Source: Serilophus lunatus (taxonomy: Eukaryota > Chordata > Aves > Passeriformes > Eurylaimidae). Taken from it: a stretch of DNA of 64,000 nucleotides. The stretch lies in NCBI GenBank assembly GCA_013399895.1, contig VXBA01006136.1, positions 1-64,000 on the forward strand, in the 5' to 3' direction. Made by a program: the position numbers and the translations under genes. The notes below the pieces were generated by a model. It worked only from the letters and a program-made list of their open reading frames with translations. It was not told the DNA's origin and searched no databases. This document shows, one piece after another, positions 1-12,400 of this stretch. The stretch's first letter is position 1, and the number at the start of each line of letters is the position of its first letter.

Positions 1-597
1 CAACCCCAGTTCCCTCAGCTACTTCTCAAGGAAATTGAGTTCCAGCCCCTTCACCATCCTCATTGNAGTTCCAGCCCCTTCACCATCCTCATTGCCCTTC
101 TTTGGACACAGTCCAGCACCTCAACATCCTTCCTAAACTGAGGGGCCCAGAACTGGACACAGCACTCAAGATGTGGACTGACCAGTGCTGAGTACAGAGG
201 AGGAATCACTTCCCTGGTTCTGCTGGTCACACCATTCCTGATACAGGCCAGGATGCCACTGGCCTTCTTGGCCACCTGGGCACACTGCTGGCTCGTGTTC
301 AGTTGCCTGTCACTCAGCACTCCCAGGTCCCTTTCTGCCTGGCTGCTCTCCAGCCACTCTGTCCCCAGCCTGTAGTGCTGCAAGGGGTTGTTGTGGCCAA
401 AGTGACACTTGGTCTTGGTGACCCTCATGCCACTGGATTCAGCCCATCCTTCCAGCTTGTCCAGGTCCCTCTGCAGAGCCCTCCTACCTTCCAGCAGATT
501 GACACTCCCCCCCAATTTGGGAGGTTTTGCTAATGGTGTCTCAAACCCCTCATCCAGATCATCAGTGAAGATATGAAACAGGACACTTCTAGAAGGG
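1..597 (-). mobile_element. CR1-family LINE fragment (end of the reverse transcriptase ORF)
   Basis: The minus strand stays open from about 597 to 60 and encodes a protein typical of the C-terminal part of avian CR1 reverse transcriptases. Recognisable blocks are QRDLDKLEGWAE, AERDLGVLSD, QQCAQVAKKASGILACIRNG, SREV-like TREVIPPLYSALVSPHLE and VQFWAP, VQRRAMRMVKGLE. Near 510-540 the frame reads LAKPPKLGGSV, where CR1 elements normally carry a FADD-type catalytic box, so that box appears deleted. The element continues off the left edge. It lies in MARCHF5 intron 1, antisense to the gene. Family assignment rests on remembered CR1 protein patterns. Confidence 0.8.
38..94. repeat. 28-bp direct duplication flanking a single N (assembly join)
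   Basis: Bases 38-65 and 67-94 are identical and are separated only by the undetermined base at 66. The copies lie inside the CR1 fragment and interrupt its reading frame. An exact duplicate either side of one N is the pattern left when two contig ends overlap but are joined as a gap, so this is probably not real sequence. Confidence 0.85.
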
Positions 598-3216
598 CCC
601 TGTTTTCCCTCCTTCCCTTAAGAAATGCTTTTACCTTATGGTTCTAGAGCATGTCCTGTATGTTCAAATTTGCATTTCCCATGGTGAGGGTTAGGTCCTG
701 CTGAAAGCCTTGCAAGAATTGTCTTTTTTGAGAAGTTTTCTGGTTTTGCTTACCTGTCATACCTGTGTGCCACAGAACATCAGGGGAAAAGTTCCAAGAT
801 GTTTTGCTTTCCTACTTGCAGTACTGAATATTTGAAACCAGGTGATAAAGCAGGTGTGCTGTCCCAGTCTCACAAGTCATCTGCCATTAAGTGTTATGGG
901 GCAAGCATATATGCTGGGCTTATGGGGCTTTAGAAATTTCTGCAGATCTTTTACAAGTGATTGTATATATAATTGACATACTGCTTTTAAATAACTTTTT
1001 TGTATTGCTTTACACAGCCATGCCTGCTTGAAAACAAAGCTGTTTCATGATGAATTCAGCTCTTACAGATTTGGGCAGGTTGGATTTAAATTACATGAAT
1101 TAGATCCTGTCTTCCCTCACATCTAAGACTGGTTTTGGAAAAAAGTAACCTTTAGGAGGAGTATAGCTTAATAAAAAGAAAATCAGTCTGCCTCTAGGTA
1201 CATCTGTTGGTACTGGAGCATCCTACTGATATGTTGGAGCTGTAGCTCCAGCCAGGTAGTGGAAAAAGTGGCCTCCTTCCCTGGTAAGAAACTTGTGATT
1301 TGGAAAAACCTGGGTTTAGGCAGGTTTTTATGTTAGTGATACAACATTTGGATTATAGGGTCTCTAGTCTTCAATACAACTTTCTCTCCATCTGCTCTGC
1401 TCTTAAGATATGCAGTGTTCTGAAAAGAATTTGTCTTTGCCAGAGAAATAAAGAGATGCAATAAATGCATTATTCTTGGAGTCAGAGTAGAGTTTTTGAG
1501 ACTGGAGAGCTTTAGCTGCTGGGCACCTGAATCTAAAAGGCATTTGTAACCTTATATTCAAAGCTGAAATAGTGATATTGGCCTGGGGGTTGTGTGTGTT
1601 TTGTTTTGATTTTTTTTTTTTTAAGTCAAGTGTGGAAAAACACATTAGTGTTATTGATTTGGCTCTGTAGAAAGTCATCAAGGAAAGAGGTTTGAGTTTC
1701 TATCAGAAACAATGCTTTGTTCCACCTTTTCAGCCCTTTCTATTTCAGGTTATCTGAGTAGCAACCTGATTCAGTGGTAAGAATCAAGGTCATATTTTAT
1801 TCAGTACAAGAAAATGGAAAATCTGGCAAGAGCCAAGATACTTGTTTTGAAATGGTTTTATTTAGCCCTTTCTGCTACTGCTGCTGTCAATGGAAAGAGA
1901 TAAAGCTGATGACAGAACACAGGGAATTTACTCTTCATTATTCATGACTTGCTAAAGGTCTGTAAAGGATTTTGTTATTCTTTTCATAGGTCTTTCAGGT
2001 TTTTAGATATGATTGGCTGGCAAGAAATTGGATGAAGCAATTAAAGAAAAGTTGCATATTTTTCTTGATTTACTAACCTTGACAGAAAACTTGAGAACAG
2101 AATTTAATCTACAGAATATTCATGAACAAATTCACTAGTTAAATTTGCATTGTAGCAAGATTATGTTCATGCTTAAATTGGTTGTTATTTGAATAAACTT
2201 TAGACTTGCATTTTGTGGTGACATCCTCAGACATAACTAGCTCTGTTGTGAGGCCTTTAGTTTATAAATAAAAGTCTGAGTTACAAATCTAAAGCAGTTG
2301 TAGGCCTAAAGAGGATGTGGAATGAATGAGGGAATATTTACCTTTAGTGCAGGAAAAAGTAACCTGCTGAAAAGAAACAATTATCAGAAGTGTTGTATTA
2401 TTTGTTCCTAAAGTAAATTGGGGGGTTCTTGATGTAAATAAAAATCAATAAACATTGCAAGGACTTGTGTTCCTAAAGAACTCCTTGATATCAAGTGCAG
2501 GAAATCAAAATGTCTGTCATACTTTGTAATACTTAGAAATCTTTATTGTGATCTTGGCATTTTCATCTAGAGCCTTTCTAACATGTGGCTTGGCTGCATT
2601 TCCTCCTCCTTCTTAGGAAGGTTAATGTACCCCTTCATTTGGGACTGCAGTGAGGTGCATATTGGGAGCATGAAGGTGCACATAACGTGACAATTTTGAT
2701 TAAAACCAGTGTGGGGAAGGACAGAAAGGAGCCAAGTCAGACTTGGATTTTACCTTCCCATTGAGACGGATGGAACATACTACGGTTCTGATTTAAGATT
2801 CTTCAGCCTTAGTTTTACAAGTAACAAACTACAGTCTTGAGCTTATACTGTTTAAATTAAAAACCTTACCAAAATGTTTGCTGTAGAAGATGATAATACA
2901 ATAAAAATATATATGGATTTTTCATATGTTGAATTATTTAAAAGTTGGACTACAGTCTCAATGCTTTTAATCATGAATTATCTAAAAGTTAATAATTCAG
3001 AATGTTCAGCTGTCTGTAATACTGTGTTTATTATGTTGGTTTTTATAGCAAAACTGTGGTAAATACTTAAATTTTTGGTGATTAAGAATGAAGTAACATG
3101 CAGCATCTCCTCTAGGTGCACTCTTTCTAAAGCTGCCTGCTTTCACATGTGAATGTTTATTTTTAGTATACAGAAATAGCTCAAAGTCTCTTTTTTTCCC
3201 CTTCCTGTCATTCCAG
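598..3216 (+). other. MARCHF5: MARCHF5 intron 1 (3' part)
   Basis: This is AT-rich non-coding sequence with a T run near 1610-1622. No coding exon is recognisable: the short MARCHF5 exon 1 (35 coding bases, usually beside a CpG island) is not here. The intron ends with a pyrimidine-rich acceptor, AG at 3215-3216. Confidence 0.7.
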
Positions 3217-3419
3217 AAGCTGCTGGGTGTGTTTTGCTACGGATGAGGACGACCGGACAGCGGAGTGGGTGAGGCCCTGCAGGTGCAGGGGCTCCACAAA
3301 ATGGGTCCATCAGACTTGTCTGCAGCGCTGGGTGGATGAAAAGCAAAGAGGAAACAGTACTGCTCGAGTTGCTTGTCCTCAGTGCAATGCAGAATATTTA
3401 ATAGTGTTTCCAAAGCTAG
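3217..3419 (+). CDS. MARCHF5: MARCHF5 exon 2: RING-CH zinc-binding domain
   Basis: This exon encodes human residues 12 (last base) to 80 (first base). It contains the entire C4HC3 RING-CH: CWVC, then CRC, then the WVHQTC block with His43, whose mutation kills ligase activity in human, then CPQC. The acceptor is ttccag at 3211-3216. The donor is G|gtaaga at 3420. It starts with the third base of an Arg codon and ends with the first base of Gly80. Confidence 0.96.
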
Positions 3420-6400
3420 GTAAGATATGGATGATTTAAATTGTTGTTTATTTATTCTTGCTTTGTTATTTTTTCTTGTTCTTGGAGCATCAATTCTGTC
3501 GAAAACTTGTCTATCCCTTTTCCAGACAGAAAGAAATAAGTTCTTCTAGTAATATATTCTATTCACATCCTATTTGGTGGCTTAGTTAAATACCTTCTAA
3601 AAATTTTGGATGTGTTCCACTTAGGTATATCGATAGATCTTGTGATTGACCTGTAATTATTTCATGGCTAATGGGATTATTTTTCTTGTTAAGCAGTGAG
3701 TGACTTCTTTCACAGATTGCCACTCAGCATATAAACACATCCTTTTTTTGACTCAACTTGCAGAGAAGCTTAACAAAGAAAATTAAAAGGAAAGATCCTT
3801 ACTAAGCAGCATGTGGTATTACCTGAAAAACTTACTTTCACCTTGTTTGGGTATTTCTGAGTCAGCATTGACCCATAATCAGTGTGGTTGCTGGGCTCTG
3901 TTTGTGAAGGTGAAAGAAAAAAGTTGATCTTCCAGAGTCTCCTTACTTGAGTAGTCAAGTAGGACACTGCACACTATGTTGCATGTGTTTAAATTAGCAG
4001 TGGTTGCTGTTATTCCAGGCCTCATTTGCCCATGTGTTCTATGGGATATATGTAAAGAAAATTAAATGTTGCCATGGAAACTTAAATTTTGTTTAAAAGT
4101 AAAACGGCTTGTTAAAGAAATGCTGATGTAGCAAGTGAGTGCAGGCATTTAGAGGATTTTAAAGAAAATTTTTTTGAAAGTATCTTATTTCTGTAATGAA
4201 ACAGCTGAAAATAATGCACTGTCGGTTCTTTGGGACAGAGCCCCTTTCCTGTTAGTGTAAGGGCTGACAAAATTAAGGTGCCAAGGGAATTTTATGAGTA
4301 ATGGGATTTATTTCCATGATAGAACACCGAATATCGGGAAAGAAAATATGGACTAGTGTATTGTTTATATCAGGAGAACATAAACCAACACGAAACTAAC
4401 TACCAAGTTATTCATGTGTCAACCACAATTCACCTTTGCTATAAAGTGAATCTCCATCATAAAAAAGGCATCAAGTGCTAACATTTAGCATTGGCTTTGG
4501 GAGGAAAATTGGTTTGCTACCTGGACACAGAATATACCACAAAACTTGAAGCTGTTTAAAATTCTTACTTGTATATTGAATGATGAAATTATAGTATGAG
4601 CTGCATTTGCATTTTATTTTGGCAGTGGGAAAGAAGGGAAGCAACTATAGTATGGACAGGATACATGCACGTAAACAACAGTAGGCATTTGGATTTGTTC
4701 TTGTAATTTGTGGCATACTGCATTTGAAAGCTAAGATTCCTAAATGCTAACATTCCTTCTTTCTGAAGGTGCCCTAAAATTCTTGCATGAGATCTTTCAA
4801 CTCTTGCATGCAGGTGTGCAAGAGTCTTTCCATGTATTTTGATGTATTTTCCTTCACAATACCATATTTTTCCATTTTAATAGAGGAGGACATAAAAATT
4901 CAGACTTTTGTAAGAGTGCACAAGACATCAATAGTAGAGCAGGGAAACAAACCTTGATCCATGGATCATCAATCATGAGCTTGAAGTGCCTTTGACAAGG
5001 GAGACAGTCTTGCCCTTCTGTAGCTCTTTCTAGTAACCCAAAGCTGTTCTCTCACAATTCAGCTGTAAGTCTGTCAAGGTCACACCAGGCAGAGCTGGAC
5101 AATAAGATGTTTTGAAGCAGCACTGCCAGTAGCCCCTTTCTTCTGAAGAAGGTATCTTTTGAAGACATTACAAGTCATACCATACAGGAATCTAAAATTA
5201 CTTGAGCAGGGAAGAAGTAACAAGTAGTTTCCCTGAAGCATTGCAGTTCAGGAACTTATTTACGTTAAGACTTATCTAATGTACTGCTGGAAACTTTCTT
5301 CTGAAAACAAATTTCTGTGAAAGGGCACTCCCTAACACAACTTTTAATTTGTGCCCCTTCCATGGCATATCTTTTACATTATAATTACGTTTCAGATTTG
5401 ATAATGCCTATCAGTTTTGGTAATTGGGAGTAATTACTTTTTTGCTAGCTGTTTTCTTCTGAGAACTTTTACTAAATAGAAAAATATTATTGCTACTTGG
5501 AAAGTAACCTGAGTATCTCTTAGAAAATTGAGTTTAACAAACGGAAAACAGAGTTTGCCAGAAAAAACTGGCAAAGCATGATAGATTTTGCATCATGAAA
5601 AAATACTTTACAGAATCACAGAATCACTAGGTTGGAAGAGACCTCCAAGATCATCTAGTCCAACCCTACTTCAGTTTTTTATTTCCTTTTTTAGTTTTTG
5701 TATCAGTGATATTTATTTTCATGCTTCTTCCTTCATACCATCTTAAAAGAAACAGATTTGTCCTCCTTTGTCACCACTTCCTTCCTAAAGTGCTAATTAA
5801 AAGATTGTTTCAATCATTTTTTTCCAGTGTTCTATACCCAGTTCTATAAGTAGTGATTAGTGTCAGTAGGTGTAATTTGTTGGTACTTGAAGTGTTACAA
5901 GGGAAGCTTCAGTGCCTCTTGAGTCTCATCTTCAAACAAATACAAGTTTTCAAAATACTAAACAACTTTTTCAATGGCTGTGGGAAACGGTCAAGGTGTG
6001 TAATTACTGTGCATTCAGTGCTTGCAATTGTGACCTTGTTGCTACTTCAAGCACATTGATAGACATCCCAGCACTTAAATCTGTCCTGGAAAGTTAAACA
6101 CAACTGTTGGGCATTGAACTATGTGTTCCAGTTCTTTGTATTTTAAGTAGAGTGTTCCTTCTTCAGAAACCTTTCAGTTTTGGAACCTAATCAACAATGG
6201 GATGCTCAGCTCGAGAATAAATTAACTGTTTGTAGACTAATTGATCTCAGCTGATGTATTTGAAGCAAGGTGCTGGGCAGATGTTCAGTGTCATACAAGC
6301 CACATAGCAACATGCTTCCTGCCGTTAAAATTAGAATTTTTTACTAAAGAATGCACACCCTACTGGAAAATGCACACAAAAGGAAACCGTTTAAAGTATG

Positions 6401-9400
6401 AAGTGAAGAACTTGAAGCTCCAGCAGAGCTCAAGTAGAGAGTGCATTAAGCAATATTCGGCCCAAGTTGTTAGGACTGCCCACTAGTCTGATGCATAACT
6501 CTTCAGTATTTACAATGACTTATGTCTAACTGCATATAAGATAAATGTGTTTAAATTGCAACTCTTAAGTCTGATATTCACACACATACATGTTGACCTG
6601 GAAAAAAAGTTACTCCTTCTACAAGGTCTCTGGAGGCTACCATTGTACAAACAGTTATGGAAAGTCCTACTCTTAGCCTGTTCTTTAAAAAAAAAAGGAA
6701 AAAACTACCACAAAAGAGATGTATTTGAGAGTGCTTTGCATGAATACATATGCTGATAAAACATGACAACGAATAAATTCAATTAGATATTCCTATTGCT
6801 TTTCTTCATTGACTGACTTGGAACTAAGTAGAACTAGTAGTTTTGTAATCATTCACACTAGAGCTGTTCTTTGAAAAAGAAGAACCAACTAAGTCATGAA
6901 ACAAGAGTCACAATTTTATCACTGTGACTGACAGAAACACATTCTCTGCAAATACCTGATGTGAATTTCAATCATGATTGTATGTTTAAATGCACGGCTT
7001 TTAATTTATTTTGTGTAAATATGATAGCTCAGACACAGCTGTTGAGGAATGATGTGTTAAGTTACCACCACTCTAAAAAACTAAGGAAATATAATTGTGA
7101 TGGACTATGAGTATTCAAGGTGAGAATTGAACTGCAAGGGATTATTCTATATTTGGAGAGTGCCAAATAAATAGTTTTACCTTTGGAAAGGTGAAAATAT
7201 AAAAACTCATGGTACCTAATCTTAATTCTGTGCCAGGTCAGAACAAGTTTTGATTTGTTGGAGATCAGGAGGGGAATGGCATTGAACTTGGTATCACTGT
7301 ACAATCACTGCCAGGCTAACTAGCCTGGCAGTTCATTGAGTAGAAGTCCTGTAAATCTAGCCTGTCCAGACTTCAGTAAGATTTTCCACGACATTGCCCA
7401 AGAGATCATTCTTGCCCCACCCCCCAAAAAAGAAGGGATTAGGAAGCAGTAAAAGAATTACAGGTCAGAGTGGGTAAACCTTGATGTGAGACATGGAGGA
7501 TTAGCTATGTGAAGAATGTCTGGAGGCTGGTTTTGAGAATAACTATCACTGAATTTGGTAGAAAAAAGTAGGAGGGAGGTAACAGGAGCTGTTCATCCAT
7601 ATGAGCTGGGGGAGGACAGTCTGTAGAATTTGTTGACAAATACAAAAGTAATGTGGAATCTGATCGTGATGATGACGTTTTTCACTTTCATGCATACATG
7701 TCAGTCTTTTGGCTTTTGCTTGACTGGTGCTCTTGCACTCCCTCAAAGAAAAGATTCAAGCATTGCCTTTGTTTGCCTCACCAATGGTGAGGGTAATGTC
7801 TTGTTCTGTGTGAGTCTGGAAAGTGCAGTTGTCTCTAAACAGAACAATGAAATTATTCATACATTGTTGTTAAATGCACTGAAGAACCTGATTAAGAGTA
7901 TTTTTTCTTCCAATCTTTGAGAGATGGTCCTCTAGAACTGCTGAATGCAGCCTTTTCCAGTAGAAGAAATCTTTCCTGTTGACTGTACCACTTTTTACTA
8001 TGTAGCAGTATAGTTAATGACAGAATTTTCAAGTAAAGCTGTCAAAGATAAGACATGAAGTATCTTACAACTGTTTGGTATTTTTTCCTTTTGAAAATTA
8101 AAATATCTAACAAATAAAAAAGCCACTAAGCAGAACAAAATGATTCTGATCCGACACAAAGGAAACTTAAGTCAACTTCAGAGGGTAAATTAGTGCTCTA
8201 ACCAGTGTATCAATCTCTTAGAAAGATGGTGCATTAAATGAAATGGTAGGTAGAAATTGGTTACAAGTTTAGCTTACTAGCTTTTTGTATGTTCTCATTT
8301 AAACAGCACGTGTGGTGTGTCAGACTTGAGTTTTGCCAAGTTGTTTCATTCTTACCAGTGATAGATGCTGAGACCTTTCTTCTATATGTATATATCTCTA
8401 TCTTGAAACCTTACTTTTCCTTTATCACAGGTCCAGTTGTTTACGTTTTGGATCTTGCAGATCGCCTGATCTCAAAGGCCTGTCCCTTTGCTGCAGCTGG
8501 AATAATGGTGGGCTCCATATACTGGACAGCTGTCACCTACGGAGCTGTGACCGTGATGCAGGTACACGTGTTCCCTCTCCTGGCCAGCTCAGAAAGCAAG
8601 GCTTCCTCAGAAAAAGTCCGTTAAGACTCCTCTTCCCTTGGCTTAAAAGATGCTTCAGCTGCTTTCAATGTAGTTAACAAGTGAATTCAAGATGGGTGCA
8701 CAGAAAGCTTTTCACTTTTAACTGATCACACTGTTTAAAGCCAAATATGTTTGTTCAGGCATGGCTCTGCAGCTACCAAAATTCACTTTGGTCTAGCTGG
8801 CTGCTGGACTCAAGTCTGTTCTCATTAACATCTAGCTACTAATAATGAGTAATTCTTCAGAAAGCACGTGAGACTAATCTTTTCTCTTAGCTGGAGAAGA
8901 GCGTTGCTGGTAACATTCAAAGAGTTGAAACATGGTAAATTTTATTTTGCATAATGTGATTTTTTTAATTGTATAAAGGAAAGCACATGCTCTGAATGAT
9001 GCAATTCGTTCCTAAACAAGAAATGCAAAACACTGCAAATTAATTGCTTGCTTTTTTAATTACTTCAGTCTGTATGGTTAGTTGAAAAGGGAGAAAATAC
9101 TTCTACCTTCTGTTCTTGTGAGCTTGCTATTAATATAAAAATAATGTTGATAGGTGATAGACTATTAACTATGGAAAGACTTGTTTATAGCTGTCCTAGT
9201 TCAACCACAAGACAAGAGATTTCATACCCTAGAAGGACCTTTGTTACAGTTTTAGTTGTTGATTCCTATCTCAAATCCATAACCTGTTTTGCCTGAAAGC
9301 ATAGAAGTATTTCTGATGCAAATTCAGTTGCAGATACAATTAAAAAAATTTTTGTACTAGCAAGTATTCCTAGATACAGTTCTCATTTTAAATATAAAAC

Positions 9401-12400
9401 CTGGTCCTTCTTCATGGAAGTCATCTGTCACTAGTTGGTCTTGAATTATGTGGTCCTGCCCTGCAGTCCTACAGGTGACCCCATCTCAGGATGGTGTGCT
9501 GCTCTGGTTCAGTGTGTGTGATATCTCATGGCAGAAATGAAGTGGAGCCCAACTGAGTGGTTGCAGTCCCCCTGTACCGGTGTAGCCAGGGTCAAGTAGC
9601 TGCACAAGTGATGTTAAATGACTTTCAGTACTGCCTCCATTCCAGTGGATGAGTCTCTGTATTGCACAATGATACACTTAGGAATGTTCACAGTGGATAT
9701 TTTGTTGTTGTGGCGCCTACAGGAGCATTAACAACCATCTGTAATCCTGCAGCCAGACTTGAAATGCACCAGTCCTTTTCTCCTGGCTCACTATGACACT
9801 GAGCCCTTTTCTGTATGACATTTTTAGCTGCCCTAGAACTACATAACCAAATGGAAAGATAAATGCTTCTTTCTGTAGTTGTTTTGCTTTTGAAATGAGG
9901 ATCTGCCTAAATATTAGTTTAGGCAGTTGGTCAAATCTCAGGTATGAAGAATTAGCTATTTTCCTGATTACTGTTTTCATTGTGTGGATGACTTGCTGAG
10001 TAAGACAATAATTTGTTTTTGCTTGTAATGGAGAAGATTAAGCTGGAGTTAGAGAGAAACTGTTCCACCCCTTTTGCCATCCCAGCTTTGCTAGGCTTGA
10101 TACAACTTGCATTTCAGACTCCTTTCTTTCAGTTGAAGGGCCAGAGAGAGGCACAAAAGCTATTTTGAAAGATAAAGAAAAATAAATACAGAATTGACAT
10201 TGTGACTCTGGTGGTAGCTATGTCAGTAGCAAATCATATGGGGTTACTGAAAGCAGAGAAATACAGTAATCTAAAGCAGAAGAGACAAGATACTGAAGCT
10301 TTTTTTCGTGGTAAAGGACCACACAGAGAAAAAGGATAGCATCAGACTTTGTGGTTTGGGTGGAAGATATGGAAGAAGCTGGAAGACAAATGCTGAATAT
10401 TTTTTTCAGGAATAATCTTTTGGCAGCAACAATATTGGTTATGCCTATTTTTGGAGGCCTGTGGTAGATAACATAACTTCCTGTTCTAGAAGAACAAAAT
10501 GGAATGATTTTCAAAGCAAGGCTAAAAACTAAAGTTTGAAGGTACTGTGGTATGTTACCCTGGCTTCTTCCCTGTGTCCTACCTACTCCAGAAATACTGG
10601 GTTTGTTATTTTCTTTTTTTTTTTTTAATTTTGCTATTGTTGCGTTTTCTTACCACCTAATTCTATATTTTGTGCAAGTGAATACTTGATTGCTTATTAT
10701 ATTTGTGGGGAAAACAAGAAGTCAGTGAAAGCACATCAGGAAATCCAGTGCCTGACAAACATAATTATTTTAATGTTTCTGGACTTCCTGGAGTATTATG
10801 GAAAAAGTCAAAGAGCCTGTTCTTCACAGAATCACTTTAAGGACTTTGTTAGCATTTAGTAATTTTTAAATTGAGAGAACTCTAGTGTCTTTTTTGTCCC
10901 CAGCCCTATTAGATTTATTACAAATTAAAATTACATACTTTTTAGGAAACATAGGGCACTGTTTGTTACAGTTTTAATACATACATTTTACAAACTGCAA
11001 AGTCTGATGCATTTTTTTATATACCAATAGAAGGGCTTAGATGCAGCAGCAATGACTGTCCTTTAAAATCATAGCACTAACCACATTTGAAAATAAAATA
11101 CACATAAAGATATGCTGTTTCCACCCCACTTGTAACTAACTTACATTTTCCTGCGTTGACTAGAGAAGCAGTAGTTTAATACTGTGCTCTCTGTTGCATG
11201 AGGTATGCCTAAATAACATAAACATTTGATTAAAGTATCCTGAGGTACTTTCTATCAATTGGTCCTTTGAACAGTAGTATCTAATCAATTTCTAAGTGTA
11301 GAACTAATTGTTGTAAAACTAACTGTTGTAAAACTAAATTTTTGAATGCATTTTGGAAAGCCTGCTGTATTAATGTTTCAGACATTTAGGGGTTTTACTT
11401 ACACAGAAACACATGAAACTTCTCTTGAGATGGTAAGGAAATGTGTTACAGCTCTCTGCAAGATTAATGATTTGCAAACAAGAGCTGACAGTTCACCTGC
11501 ATTACACTTCATAAGCAACTAATGTTGCAAAGAGAAAACAGAGTAAATTAGGTAAACCAGTGTTATTTTTTTCTCTCTCTTAAAATGTGTGGGCAGCTCC
11601 AAACAAACTTGGCTTTTAAGTTATATTTTTGTTCAGTTGTGTCCTCTGTTATGTTTGTCAACTATTTGTGTATTTTCCAGGTTGTGGGTCACAAGGAAGG
11701 TCTTGATGTGATGGAGAGAGCTGATCCTTTATTTCTTTTGATTGGCCTTCCCACTATCCCAGTCATGCTAATACTGGGCAAGATGATCCGCTGGGAGGAC
11801 TATGTGCTCAGACTCTGGCGCAAATACTCTAATAAGCTACAGATTTTGAACAGCATATTTCCAGGTAATGTGATTAAATTTAAAAGGAAATACTGAGGTT
11901 GAATTTCTGCCTCTAGGAGATGGGGGTAGGCGAGTAGTTTTTTTCTGTTCTTAAGTAGAGGTGATTAACACCATCCCTCCATTTTATGTTCATTTTGTTT
12001 AGATTGTGTTGGTATAGTATAGTTTGTATACCTTGGGAGAAAGATGAGGCAAGAGGAGCAGGAACATGGTTTCAGTTAAGGCCTTAGTAACAAAACAAGC
12101 TACTAAAAATCGTGTGTCTTATCTGAAAGTAAAACTGACTGTGGTCATTTAATGGAAACAGAATATTCACTGAGAAGAGGGATAGTTTTTTCTCAAAAAG
12201 ATTTGTGATGTTGGGGGGGAGGATGGATACTGCTGTGCTGTGTCCTCCTTGAGGCTATGGGTGTGTAACCTTTTCTTTCCCCACTCTCATCCCTTCAGGC
12301 ATTGGATGTCCTGTTCCTCGTATTCCAGCAGAGGCCAACCCTTTGGCAGACCATGTCTCTGCTACACGTATCCTGTGTGGAGCTCTAGTTTTCCCTACTA

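Larger units (their letters stand above)
3420..8430 (+). other. MARCHF5: MARCHF5 intron 2
   Basis: A 5.0-kb AT-rich GT-AG intron. It contains a short CR1 3'-end remnant at about 5611-5667 and a perfect 12-bp inverted repeat at 7307-7332. Short open frames here show no codon structure or recognisable protein. I see no other gene. Confidence 0.85.

Noticed and set aside
1..3216. MARCHF5 exon 1 or promoter
   Set aside because: No CpG island and no match to the expected 11-residue start; it must lie upstream of the window.
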